From Proteus hauseri ATCC 700826 (GTDB taxonomy: Bacteria; Pseudomonadota; Gammaproteobacteria; Enterobacterales; Enterobacteriaceae), in NCBI RefSeq assembly GCF_001654965.1, contig NZ_LXEV01000031.1, positions 1 to 64,000 of the forward strand: a stretch of 64,000 nucleotides of DNA, written 5' to 3'. This document shows, piece by piece, positions 21,110 to 31,100 of this stretch. Position numbers and translations under genes: made by a program. The notes beneath the pieces are model-generated. The model made no database searches. It worked only from the letters and a program-made list of their open reading frames with translations, and was not told the DNA's origin. Positions within the stretch are counted from its first letter, which is position 1. Each line of letters begins with the position of its first letter.

Positions 21110-21475
21110 GGGGCTGATTCTGGATTCGACGGAATTTGCGAAACCCAAGGTGCATGCCGAGGGGCGGTTGGCCTCGTAAAAAGCCGCAAAAAGATAGTCG
21201 CAAACGACAATCAGTACGAAGCACTAGCAGCTTAATAACCTGCTTAGAGCCCTCTCTCCCTAGCCTCCGCTCTTAGGACGGGGATCAAGAGAGGTCAAAC
21301 CCAAAAGAGATCGCGTGGAAACCTAGCTTGGGGTTGAAGCGTTAAATATAATCAAGCTAGCTTATTTGTGGCGTGTCTGTTCGCAGCAAGTAAGTGAAAT
21401 TAAAGACAGACTAAGCATGTAGTGCCGCGGATGTAGGAATTTCGGACGGGGGTTCAAATCCCCCCAGCTCCACCA
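21110..21475 (+). ncRNA. ssrA: Transfer-messenger RNA (tmRNA)
   Basis: tmRNA rescues stalled ribosomes and tags the unfinished protein for degradation. The 5' end GGGGCTGATTCTGGATTC and 3' end with T-arm GGTTCAAATC and CCA at 21473-21475 form the tRNA-like part. The tag frame starts at GCA 21200 and ends at TAA 21233-21235, coding ANDNQYEALAA; the final ALAA is the ClpXP/ClpAP signal. The length of 366 nt is close to the E. coli gene. The 3' end is the integration site of the island that follows. Confidence 0.97.
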
Positions 21476-21477
21476 AA
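21451..21477 (+). other. attL: ssrA 3' end used as the integration site
   Basis: The 3' end of ssrA from the T-arm through CCA plus two bases is the left boundary of the island. A P4-type integrase starts 170 bp further on, reading away from ssrA, the usual layout for islands at tmRNA. A degenerate copy lies at 34628-34653. Confidence 0.65.
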
Positions 21478-21511
21478 TATAATATCATTGATGTTCAGTG
21501 ATGATTAAAAA

Positions 21512-21547
21512 AGCCTTCAATATCATAGTTGAAGGCTTTTTTTATGT
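21512..21547 (+). terminator. Intrinsic terminator of ssrA
   Basis: AGCCTTCAA pairs with TTGAAGGCT around an 8-nt loop, followed by seven T. It lies 37 bp past the tmRNA 3' end, within the island side of attL. Confidence 0.88.
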
Positions 21548-21587
21548 GTGTTAATGGTCAGTTATGCTCAGTGACAAGCAAATTTTT

Positions 21588-21642
21588 TAGTTATACGCCT
21601 TTTAGTTATATCCCTTATGTATAACTAAAAGGCGTATAACTA
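21588..21642. repeat. Perfect 23-bp inverted repeat at the integrase start
   Basis: Two 23-bp arms (21588-21610 and 21620-21642) are exact reverse complements around a 9-nt spacer TCCCTTATG. Each arm contains the 8-mer TAGTTATA-type motif twice. The right arm ends one base before the integrase ATG, so protein binding or mRNA folding there would block int expression. A related pair of motifs recurs at 34556-34575 near the other end of the island. It is probably an integrase or excisionase binding array. Confidence 0.7.
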
Positions 21643-21643
21643 T

Positions 21644-22843
21644 ATGGCGCGTACAACAGTACCACTCAGTGATACCAAGCTTAAATCAGCAAAACCCAAA
21701 GATAAAGATTATACGCTGCAAGATGGAAATGGCTTATATCTGCTAATCAAAACAGCTGGATCAAAAATATGGCGCTTTAACTACTACCGCCCTATAACCA
21801 AGAAACGAGTACTTATCAGCTTTGGTAGCTATCCTACAGTTAGCCTTTTAGATGCTCGGCTTAAACGTGAAAACGCACGAGAGCTTCTAGCTAAAAATAT
21901 AGATCCACAAGAACACAAAAAAGCTGAAGAACAACGCCTATTTGAAGAAAAAAATAATACTTTTGAAAAAATAGCTCAGCAGTGGTTCGAAATCAAAAGT
22001 AAATCTAGTTTGCAAGAATCAACCTTGAAAGACATTTGGCGTTCTCTTGAGTTACATGTCCTCCCTCATGTTGGTGATATAGCAATAGCTGATTTAAAAG
22101 CCCGCCACTTTATTAGCGCATTAGAACCTTTAAAAGCACAAGGCAAACTAGAATCATTTAAACGAGTAGCGCAACGCATTAATGAAGTGATGTTTTATGC
22201 TGTGAATGTGGGCTATCTTGATGCTAATCCTGCTGCAAAAATTACCGCCGCTTTTGAAAACCCAGTTGTAAAAAACATACCTGCATTAAAACCTGATCAG
22301 CTTCCTGAATTGATGGCTGCAATCCAAGGAGTCAACATTGAGCGACAAACTTATTGTTTACTGCAATGGCAATTATTAACTATGACTCGCCCAGCCGAAG
22401 CGGCATGGTGTGAGATCGATCTCGATAATAAGCTTTGGACTATCCCACCAGCAAGAATGAAGATGAAAAGAGAACATATCATTCCTCTCTCTCCTCAAGC
22501 ATTGGCAATATTAGAAACTATGAAACCTATAAGCGGTCATAGGGAACACATTTTTCCCAGTATGAAATCACCACACACTAAACCAATGAATAGCCAAACA
22601 GTTAATGCGGCTATCAAGCGTGTTGGCTTTGCAGGTCGCCTTGTAGCACATGGATTCCGTTCAATTGCATCAACTGCATTAAATGAGCATGGATTTCAAC
22701 CTGATGTGATTGAAGCAGCTTTAGCCCATATAGATAGCAATGAGGTAAGACGTGCTTATAACAGAGCTATTTATCTTGAACAAAGGCGTGAAATGATGGA
22801 TTGGTGGGGAGAGTTTGTTAATAAGGCAATCAATAAACGTTAG
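21644..22843 (+). CDS. int: P4-type tyrosine integrase
   Basis: This site-specific recombinase inserts and excises the island at ssrA. The 399-residue protein has the DUF4102 arm-binding N-terminus (about residues 1-90), a SAM-like core-binding domain (about 105-200) and the catalytic domain. The catalytic set is complete: Arg249, His336-x-x-Arg339, His362 and Tyr372, so it should be active. The start codon is directly after a 23-bp inverted repeat, with no good ribosome binding site outside it; this suggests tight control. It reads away from ssrA. Confidence 0.93.
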   Translation: MARTTVPLSDTKLKSAKPKDKDYTLQDGNGLYLLIKTAGSKIWRFNYYRPITKKRVLISFGSYPTVSLLDARLKRENARELLAKNIDPQEHKKAEEQRLFEEKNNTFEKIAQQWFEIKSKSSLQESTLKDIWRSLELHVLPHVGDIAIADLKARHFISALEPLKAQGKLESFKRVAQRINEVMFYAVNVGYLDANPAAKITAAFENPVVKNIPALKPDQLPELMAAIQGVNIERQTYCLLQWQLLTMTRPAEAAWCEIDLDNKLWTIPPARMKMKREHIIPLSPQALAILETMKPISGHREHIFPSMKSPHTKPMNSQTVNAAIKRVGFAGRLVAHGFRSIASTALNEHGFQPDVIEAALAHIDSNEVRRAYNRAIYLEQRREMMDWWGEFVNKAINKR

Positions 22844-22846
22844 TGC

Positions 22847-22864
22847 ACAATTAAATTTAATTGT
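22847..22864. repeat. 18-bp perfect palindrome after int
   Basis: ACAATTAAATTTAATTGT lies 4 bp past the integrase stop and about 140 bp before the dGTPase-like gene. It could be an operator for that gene or a weak AT-rich hairpin ending int; a T-rich stretch follows. Role unproven. Confidence 0.4.
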
Positions 22865-23002
22865 CTGTTTTGTGCCAGGAGCGGACCTTACTAAGTTCAC
22901 ACAACATTGATTATTGAAGATTAGGTCAGAAATATATACGTTATTTTGCTAATTTGTTACGTTAGAACACCGCACTGCACAAAGTAAAAAATAAGGAATA
23001 AT

Positions 23003-24364
23003 ATGACTCGGAGTGAAATAAACGTCTGGGATGTGAGACGAGGCACCAATAGTCCTCGAGTTGAGGAGATTCGATCTGAAGCTCAGCGCGACCTTTCTCG
23101 ATTGATTCACTCGTCTCCTTTCAGACGATTGCAATCCAAGACACAGGTTCTTGGTCTGGGTGAAAGTGATTTCTACCGCACACGACTGACTCATTCTATG
23201 GAAGTCGCCCAAATCGGTTCAGGTCTTCTTGCTAAGCTGAAAATAAAATATAAAGGTAAAGAGGAAGAGCAATTTTTACCAGATAACGATCTGATGCAAG
23301 CAGTATGTCTCGCACATGATATTGGACATCCTCCATTTGGTCACGGCGGTGAGGTAGCTCTTAACTACTGTATGCTGGATTACGGTGGTTTTGAAGGAAA
23401 CGGCCAGACGCTTCGCATTCTCTCGAAACTAGATAAGTATACCTTAGAACACGGACTCGATCCTACACGCAGACTTCTGCTAGGCATACTGAAATATCCG
23501 GTTAAATACTCGGATCTAGTGGTTAAAAAAGACAGTATCCCGGCCACTATCGGATCGCCGAACTGGCTCTTTAAGTCATCTGATTTTAAACCTCCAAAAT
23601 GCTATCTAGATTCAGAATGCGATATTGTAGAATTTGCTCTCTCACCATTTACTGAACAGGATCGGAGGCTTTTTACTTCCGTTGAATATGGTCAAACCAA
23701 ATCCGATCATAAAAAAGCTTCTTATAAAGCTCTCGATACAACCATCATGGATCTTGCCGATGAAATTTCGTATTCGCTGCACGATTTGGAGGATGCTATT
23801 TCTCTCGGAATGGTGACACGAGCAATGTGGATGGAGCATTTCAGTGGACATGAAACCCTATTTACTGACTGCCATGGAAAAACATTTGCCGGAACATGCG
23901 AATCTGTCGCGGATAGCCTTTTTGGTAAAAGTTACAAGAGAAAAGAGTGCATCGGGATGCTAGTTCACCTGATGATTACAAGTGTTGAGCTGAATACAAA
24001 GAATGCAGCATTCGAATGTGGCATGCTCAAATATAATGCGGTCCTTCCGGATGCGGTCGAAGCACTAAGGTTGAAAATTTTCAAACTGGTCAAAAACAAA
24101 GTAATTAAGCATGAAAATGTACAGCAGCTTGAATTCAAGGGACAAAAGTTGATTGTTGAGCTTTTCGGTGTACTGGCTAACGATCCGTGTCGGTTTCTAC
24201 CTGCCTCAACGAGGGAAATTTACGATCAGCAGATTAGCTTAGGCGAGAAGGCTGGTATGCGAGTCATTTGCGACTATGTTTCAGGGATGACTGATGACTA
24301 TGCAACAAAGCTTTATGAGAAAATCCTTATTCCACGTAAAGGGTCTATTTTTGACCATCTCTGA
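23003..24364 (+). CDS. dGTPase-like deoxynucleotide triphosphohydrolase, island-borne
   Basis: An HD-domain enzyme of the Dgt family, which hydrolyses dNTPs (dGTP in E. coli Dgt) to the nucleoside and triphosphate. The 453-residue product has the metal-binding set: RLTHSMEVAQ with His64, AHDIGHPPFGH with His105-Asp106, and MDLADEISYSLHDLEDA with Asp250/253. DYGGFEGNGQTLRIL near 126 is also typical. The ATG has AAGGAAT upstream. Its base composition looks more GC-rich than the flanks. Because it lies just after an integrase and near restriction systems, a phage-defence role by dNTP depletion is plausible; such dGTPases are known. It could also be a simple dgt paralogue. Confidence 0.88.
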   Translation: MTRSEINVWDVRRGTNSPRVEEIRSEAQRDLSRLIHSSPFRRLQSKTQVLGLGESDFYRTRLTHSMEVAQIGSGLLAKLKIKYKGKEEEQFLPDNDLMQAVCLAHDIGHPPFGHGGEVALNYCMLDYGGFEGNGQTLRILSKLDKYTLEHGLDPTRRLLLGILKYPVKYSDLVVKKDSIPATIGSPNWLFKSSDFKPPKCYLDSECDIVEFALSPFTEQDRRLFTSVEYGQTKSDHKKASYKALDTTIMDLADEISYSLHDLEDAISLGMVTRAMWMEHFSGHETLFTDCHGKTFAGTCESVADSLFGKSYKRKECIGMLVHLMITSVELNTKNAAFECGMLKYNAVLPDAVEALRLKIFKLVKNKVIKHENVQQLEFKGQKLIVELFGVLANDPCRFLPASTREIYDQQISLGEKAGMRVICDYVSGMTDDYATKLYEKILIPRKGSIFDHL

Positions 24365-24729
24365 CGCGGCAAGAATGATGCTCTGAGTTCAATTGACCTA
24401 TAAACATTAACCAAGGCATCTACCAGGGGGATATCAAATCCCCCCATTCTGAATTTGTTCGTGCAGAATCGGTGAACGTTCTCATCTGAGCGTTAAGCGC
24501 CAGTAATCGTTGATCTATACTGTTCAATAATACACCTTAATATCAGCAGCGTCTTACTCCGTTATGAGAACAATCGCGAACTTCCGCTCTTCGCTCATAG
24601 CAGACTACTACCCTATTAAATTTGACGCAGATATAATTAATATCACTCAAATAGCCTAAAGCCAATGTAACAAAGGCCTTCCAGAAATAACTAGAAGACC
24701 TTTAATATAATACCTTACTGATTGAACAG
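24365..24729. other. Intergenic stretch with a T-arm-like hairpin
   Basis: No gene is seen here. At 24426-24444 GGGGGAT pairs with ATCCCCC around ATCAA. The 3' half shares 13 bases (TCAAATCCCCCCA, 24434-24446) with the ssrA 3' end. It may be a hairpin ending the dGTPase transcript, although no T run follows, or a relic of an att site. The rest shows no clear signal. Confidence 0.35.
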
Positions 24730-25938
24730 TTAACTTACAACATCTACTTTCAAGCAGTAACGGCGGCTCAATTTCACACCATTAACCTTACACTGACGAG
24801 TGCTTTTGCCTTGGGCATCAGTCAGTAACTTCCCTTCTGAGACCAACTGATTAATCACTGATTTTTTGTTCCCAATAATATTATTATTAAAAAATAATGG
24901 GTTTACAGCTGCATAATGTTCTCCCTTGATTTTTAAAACAATAACATCTAAGTTATTTAGCTCGTCCTTGTCGACTAGACTCTTTTTCGGTTTGCAGGGA
25001 TTTTTCAATGTATCTAATAGCTTTTGAGTGAAAACAACCTTTTTAATAGGGTTTTGATCTATAGCTTTCAGATAACAATGTGTAATTCCATCAAAAACTT
25101 CCTTCTCAGTAAAGGGGAGAACCTTAGTTTTAATACCTAGGATCCCACTTGCGTATGCTAAGGCAAAACGAGTAGCTATGCGTTTTTCTAATCCATTAGA
25201 ACCTACACCATTCTTCTCTAAGAATTCGGCAATATAATCTTTGAGCTTATTAGTAATGTACTCATAGGACTTTTGATTGACCTTTGCCAGTATCTTCCAT
25301 ACGAATGCATCCCCAGCTGTACCATAATAGTTATTGCAATTTTCTTTCAAACCTTCTGCATATTCAGCAGATGACGATACACCTTCAGGTAATGAACTAA
25401 AAATACCCATATCATTATCACAATCAACAGGAACATCTATGAATCGAGCTATTTCACCATTCTTACGACTCATTAGACCAGAGCTGGCATGTTGACTTAA
25501 AGCTTCTTCTCCATTGCTTAAAGCGACTAATTGCCAACTTGCCGAACGTTCTTGATAGATATGACTTCTTGACTTACCAGTACCAGAACCAAGCATATAC
25601 ACAAACTTTTGCATTTTTTGGGCGGCAGCTTGGCGATTAGAGTCTATTAAAATAAGTTCGTCAGTCAATAATAAACCATGATTACGAGACTCCGCTTGCT
25701 GCTCAAATGCAGCCTCAGTTATATTCCAATCAAGAATGTATGAGGAGTCTCCAAATACAGAAGCTGCTGATTCTAACATTGTACTTTTCCCAGAAGAACT
25801 CTCACCATGAGCATGAAATCCTCCTGATTCTATTTTTGTAAAATAAATGCACATGCCAGCAAAAGCTGAACATAAGCCAAGCATAATATAAGGACTATAT
25901 TTAGCAGTTTCTGCTACCTTATTCTTCCATTGTTCCAA
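24730..25938 (-). pseudogene. DUF927-family ATPase, 5'-truncated
   Basis: DUF927 proteins are helicase-like ATPases found in phages, plasmids and islands, often behind a primase or zinc-finger domain. This 402-codon frame begins right at the DUF927 WKxxVAE segment, so the N-terminal part is missing. Walker A GESSSGKST is at residues 45-53, an acidic TDELILI pair (Asp93-Glu94) may be Walker B, and a sensor-like ALSNGEEAL is near 166. No ATG fits; the first start is TTG with no ribosome binding site, and a stop lies about 10 codons upstream. It faces another 5'-truncated ORF 48 bp away. Probably a remnant of a replication module, although a short functional form is not excluded. Confidence 0.6.
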
Positions 25939-25986
25939 TGTCCCTTTAGCCTGACATGAGTAATACCGTTATTCACTGAATTATCA

Positions 25987-26448
25987 TTGGATACACAATC
26001 CCTAGAATACCGTTGCTTGATTCAGGCTATCGTCTGGCAGCGTATTGTAGTCTGGGTTGAAGAAATCGAGATCGAGAGCGGTACAACCAATATATTGAAA
26101 TCTGTTTCTCCGTTTGAATACCTGATTGATACCCACAGCGATGACATTTATCAGGATACGCTCCGCAACAACGCCAGTTCTTACCGTTTTCTTGCTACGT
26201 TGCGCCCTGAAACCCCATTGGATGTGCTACGGCAACATGGGCGCATTAGCTATCAACCCTGCTGGAAGCTACCTCGTATAGTACAGGAAGAATGGCAAGG
26301 CTTATGGGTACCGAATGAGGCTGGCTGGGAAAGTCTATGTGAAGAAAATATTCATCAGCCAAGAGGGATTGGTGAGTGGCCTGACTTACCCAATAAAAGC
26401 ATGAAACCGTTGGTGCATGGGCTGCAAGATATAAATAACCGAGTATAA
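25987..26448 (+). pseudogene. Unrecognised ORF, probably 5'-truncated
   Basis: A 153-codon frame of unknown family. It is rich in Trp and charged residues (VWQRIVVWVEEIEIESG near the N-terminus, EEWQGLWVPNEAGWE near 97), looks soluble, and has no signal peptide or clear motif. The first possible start is a TTG with no ribosome binding site, and the frame is open only about nine codons further upstream, so the true beginning is probably lost. Its 5' end faces the truncated DUF927 frame, which suggests a recombination joint at about 25940-25985. A function cannot be assigned. Confidence 0.4.
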
Positions 26449-26473
26449 CCACATTAATATTTAGAGGAATAAT

Positions 26474-26884
26474 GTGAAATATTCATTACTAGTCATTGCC
26501 ACTGTAACCATATTCTTATCAACAGCACATGCTGCAAATTCACCTTTCCAAAATCCCGCAGAATACAAAAGCAAACATGGAATACTAGAAATAACACCAA
26601 GCCAAAATGATGCGCCAAAGTTCGATTTCCAGATTAATGCCAATGTTGATATGTATGTCTGCGAAGCTGAAGGCACAGCCTATATTACAGAAAGAGACAT
26701 CTCGTCAAATACTTGGAATGCTACAGCGCTAGTCAGCACAGATAGTGACTATGGAGACCAATATTGTAAAATGGAGTTTTCTATGGATAAATCAGGAAAG
26801 ATAGCAATCAAAACAAATTTTGGTTGCTCGGCTCAATGCGGTATAGGGGCTGTCGAGGCAATGGATGATACATACAAAAAATAA
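26474..26884 (+). CDS. Small secreted protein with four cysteines, unknown function
   Basis: A 136-residue precursor with a clear Sec signal peptide (residues 1-20, cleavage after AHA). The mature part has exactly four cysteines, Cys63, Cys98, Cys118 and Cys122, which suggests two periplasmic disulfides. It starts at GTG 26474, with AGAGGAAT 5-7 bases upstream. The size and cysteine pattern resemble periplasmic inhibitor-like proteins, but I do not recognise a family. It lies alone between the truncated ORFs and the restriction operon. A GC-rich hairpin follows. Confidence 0.7.
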   Translation: MKYSLLVIATVTIFLSTAHAANSPFQNPAEYKSKHGILEITPSQNDAPKFDFQINANVDMYVCEAEGTAYITERDISSNTWNATALVSTDSDYGDQYCKMEFSMDKSGKIAIKTNFGCSAQCGIGAVEAMDDTYKK

Positions 26885-26959
26885 CCTTCTTGAGATAACA
26901 CTAAGTAAATAATGTAATAAATACATTACGATAAATAAGCGATTTAAATTACAGTCTCT

Positions 26960-26976
26960 GGGAGCATTTTGCTCCC
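26960..26976. terminator. Hairpin between secreted-protein gene and mrr-like gene
   Basis: GGGAGC pairs with GCTCCC around ATTTT. The T run is poor. It is placed to end both the convergent transcripts. Confidence 0.45.
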
Positions 26977-27079
26977 TATATTCAACACTAGCTATGGTAA
27001 GTCTATATTTTCTCTAAGTGATTAACTTGACTCTTACTGATAAAAATGGACTTCTTAACCTAAAATTCTTATTGCTAAA

Positions 27080-28099
27080 TTAATCAGATAAGGCTGGTAA
27101 AAAGACTTTCCTCAATGGCACAAGCAATTTAGTCTCAATATCAACATGCTCATAATATTCAATCAAAGTGCGAACTAAATCATCGAGAGTCCAAAGAGAT
27201 AACGGAATTTTTGATCGTTCAGCTTCGTAACGTGCATCCTTTGTAAAGCCGCCAGTACTGACATATAAGCCACGATCATCGTGATGACGCCCACCGATAA
27301 ATCCTCTTAAATCTTGACTGCCTATTTGCCCTTTGCGATGCTTAACTTCAACCACAATTCTTGGGTTTTCAAATCCAAAACCGTCAGGTGATGCGATAAT
27401 ATCTTTGCCTCTATCTGAGCCACTATTTGGCGAAACTTGGGTTTTATATCCCATCCCACGCAGAATACCGGCAACTAATAATTCCATTTCATCTGCATCA
27501 AGGGTAATTATTTTATCTTTAATACGTTCTAACGCTTGAATTTCCATATCCTTTAATGGATCAGATACAATTTCTTCATCGTCTATATTTGAAATATTAG
27601 CGTTTTTTCCGCTTTCAGATAATGGTTTATTACTCAATAAGTCTTTCACTGCAAAATCAGGAAGTTTAAAAACGGTCAATGTAGAACCTAGGGTATTTTT
27701 GGTTTTAGTTGATAAGGTATCCCGATCAATCTCATCAGTATTCCATTTAATCTGACGCGCAATTCCCATCCCCATAGAACAAAGATCAGCACGGTATTGA
27801 AACTCAGAAACAACCTGCCCTAATAAATAGGTACGGTTAGCAGGTGAATAAGTGATTACCCAATCGCTAACTTTAATTTCATTAACAAAACGCCATACTT
27901 GAGATGCACCAGAACGCGCTGTACCAAGTTTCGTTGCTGGGTCTACTTGACGGTATAATTTCAGTATCTCTTTTCTTGATTGCCCTATTTTCAATAATGG
28001 TGCTAAGCCAGACCAGCCTAAACCAACCAGTTCTTTTTCTCGAAAATCATCATATAACTTCCCTGAATCACCACGTACCATCCACATTTTATGACTCAT
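27080..28099 (-). CDS. Mrr-type restriction endonuclease at the end of a type I operon
   Basis: A 339-residue protein with a C-terminal Mrr-cat nuclease domain. The PD-(D/E)xK core is visible: GSDRGKDIIASPDG with Asp233 and VVEVKH with Glu251 and Lys253. The N-terminal half (about 1-150, WMVRGDSGKLYDDF, VSDWVITYSPANRTYLLG) looks like a PUA/EVE-like modified-base reader, which would fit a type IV enzyme cutting modified DNA; that reading is inference. It follows hsdR by 45 bp on the same strand, with an AGGAA ribosome binding site, so it is probably cotranscribed. Confidence 0.8.
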   Translation of the reverse strand: MSHKMWMVRGDSGKLYDDFREKELVGLGWSGLAPLLKIGQSRKEILKLYRQVDPATKLGTARSGASQVWRFVNEIKVSDWVITYSPANRTYLLGQVVSEFQYRADLCSMGMGIARQIKWNTDEIDRDTLSTKTKNTLGSTLTVFKLPDFAVKDLLSNKPLSESGKNANISNIDDEEIVSDPLKDMEIQALERIKDKIITLDADEMELLVAGILRGMGYKTQVSPNSGSDRGKDIIASPDGFGFENPRIVVEVKHRKGQIGSQDLRGFIGGRHHDDRGLYVSTGGFTKDARYEAERSKIPLSLWTLDDLVRTLIEYYEHVDIETKLLVPLRKVFLPALSD

Positions 28100-28144
28100 T
28101 AATCTATTCCTGCGTTAAAGATAAATCGGTTAAAGTAAAACCCA

Positions 28145-31100
28145 CTAATTTGATTTCAACAATTCATTCGATAGCAGCTCCGCTTGTGCCAAGACAGTTT
28201 CTGTTGCCAATGCAGACATATCAGGCGGATAGCCATAACGGTTAAGTAACCGTTTAACGATAACGCGTATTTTTGCTCTTGCAGACTCTTTGATAGTCCA
28301 ATCTAATGTGACGTTATTACGGATCATTTCAGTTAGTACAACCGCTAATTCCCTTAGTTTTGATTTTCCGATTAGTTCTTGAGCACTATCATTTTCAGCC
28401 ACAGCCGTATAGAAAGCATATTCATAAGGTGATAAATTCAGGGCATTCGCTTCGGTATCAACCTTATTGATATCTTTCGCTAATTTAATTAGCTCATCAA
28501 TAACTTCAGCTGCCGTCAAAATTTTATTTTGATAGCTTTTAATCGCCCCAGTGAGCATATCCATCAATTTTTTACCTTGAATAACGCTCATTTTTGTTCG
28601 CACATTGATTTCATCTGCTAACAATTTTTTCAAGGTTTCCAACGCGATGTTTTTATGTTGATAATCCTGCATCTCCATTAAAAAGTCATCCGAAAGGATC
28701 GATATATCTGGTTTTTTAATCCCCGCAGCATCAAATACATCGACTACCGTATCAGTCACTAAGGCTTGATCAATAGTCTGTTTAACGCGAACTTCCATGC
28801 AGTCATCACCGATAATGCCACTTCCTCCAGTTGAATCAAACTTGTTCAATCTGGCTTTTACCGCTTGGAAAAAGGCTATTTCAGGTGCTACCTCCATCGC
28901 TTCAGAGTGTGGCGTTGCTAATGCAAAGGCTTGAGATAAAGCGGTTACCGCTGTTAAAAAACGCACTTTTCCCTGACCTTCATCAATCCCTAAAATAAAA
29001 TCTTCTGCTTCTAAAATAATGGCTAATTTACGAGATGTGGATGCGGTAAAATATTCACGATAATCAAAACCAAAGAGCATTCCGTCAAGGATGTCTAATT
29101 TCTCTTTCATTACCTCAACGGCTTTTTCTTGGGTAAGTGCAGGATCACCTTTACCACCCGCATCTGAGTAAAATGATAATGCTGATTTTAAATCCGCCGC
29201 AATTCCCAAATAATCGACAACCAAGCCACCTGATTTATCTTTATAGACTCGGTTAACACGGGCAATCGCCTGCATTAGGTTGTGCCCTTTCATCGGTTTA
29301 TCGATGTATAACGTGTGCATACTCGGTGCATCAAACCCCGTTAACCACATATCACGCACAATGACTAATTTCAGCTTATCATCTTCATCTTTCATGCGAT
29401 TAGCGAGTACTTGCCTGTCTTTCTTCGTCGTATAGTGTTTCGCTATATCAGGGCCATCAGATGCGGAAGACGTCATCACGACCTTAATCACACCATCATT
29501 GAGATCATCACTGTGCCACTCAGGTTTGAGTGCCACGATTTCCTCATACAATGCCGCAGCAATCCGACGTGACATAGCAACGATCATGCCTTTACCGTGA
29601 TCCGCATTCGCCACTAACCGTTCTTCAAAGTGAGTGACTAAATCTTTAGCGATCACTTTAATACGCTCTTTACTGCCAATAATACTTTCAACTCGCGCCC
29701 ATTTAGCCCGTTGTTGTTGCGTCAACGTTAGATCTTCATCAGTGAAACCTTCATCAAACGCCTCGATCAGTTCACGGCCTTCATCGCTAATTTGGACTTT
29801 TGCTAAACGGCTTTCATAGTAAATAGGCACTGTTGCCCCATCTTCTACAGCCTGAGCAATATCATAGATATCAACATAATTACCAAATACCGCGGGAGTA
29901 TTTACATCTGTTTTTTCAATAGGCGTGCCCGTAAAGCCTAAGTAAGTCGCATTTGGTAAAGCATCACGCATATATTTGGCAAAGCCATAAACGGTGCGCT
30001 TACCGACAACATTACCCTGCTCATCTTTCACATCCACTTCTTTTGCGGAAAAACCATATTGAGAACGATGTGCCTCGTCAGCAATGACAATAATATTGCT
30101 ACGATCAGAAAGTAATTCATAAACACTACTGCCATCATCAGGTTGGAACTTTTGAATAGTGGTAAATATCACGCCACCTGAGCCAACTTTCAGCAATTCT
30201 TTTAATTCTTCTCGATTTTCAGCTTGTTTCGGGGTTTGACGTAACAGTTGTACCGCAGAAGAGAAAGTACCAAATAATTGGTCGTCTAAATCATTACGGT
30301 CAGTGATCACCACAACCGTTGGGTTATCGAGGGCTAAAACAATCTTACCTGTATAAAACACCATTGAGAGGGATTTACCCGAACCTTGGGTATGCCATAC
30401 CACCCCCGCTTTTCTATCGCCTGCTTTTTGTTCTAAAACAAGGTGCTGTTGGCTTCTGCCTTGTTGTCGTAGCGCCACTTCCGCAGAAGGTGAATTCGCA
30501 TTGACATTCGAGGCGCGAATGGTCGAAAGAACCGCCGCATTCACCGCATAGTATTGGTGATAGGCAGCCATTTTTTTGACGGTTTTAATCGAAATGATAC
30601 CGTTGTTATCTTCCTGTTTGCTGGATTCAAACACGATAAAATAGCGGATCATATCTAGTAGCGTAACGGGATTAAGCAAGCCTTGAATTAACACTTCCAG
30701 CTGTGGCTGAGTATTTTTTGCCTCAGTCATGCCATTATGGGTTTTCCATGCCATAAAGCGGCTAAAATCGGCAAAAATAGTCCCTGATTTTGCCTCTAAT
30801 CCATCAGAAAGCACGCTAAAGGCATTGTAAGTAAATAATGAAGGGATTTGTTGCTGATAGGTTTTAATTTGATTATATGCCCCTTCAATGGTGGCATTTT
30901 CATCAATCGCATTTTTTAGTTCAATCACGACCAAGGGTAAACCATTAATATAGATAATCACATCAGGGCGACGCTCTTTGCGATCTTCCCGAATAGTGAC
31001 CTGATTAACCACTAGAAACTCATTATTATCAGGCTGATTAAAATCCACCAGCCACACATATTCCCCTTGAGTATTGCCATCTTTACTGACTTCAATGTTA

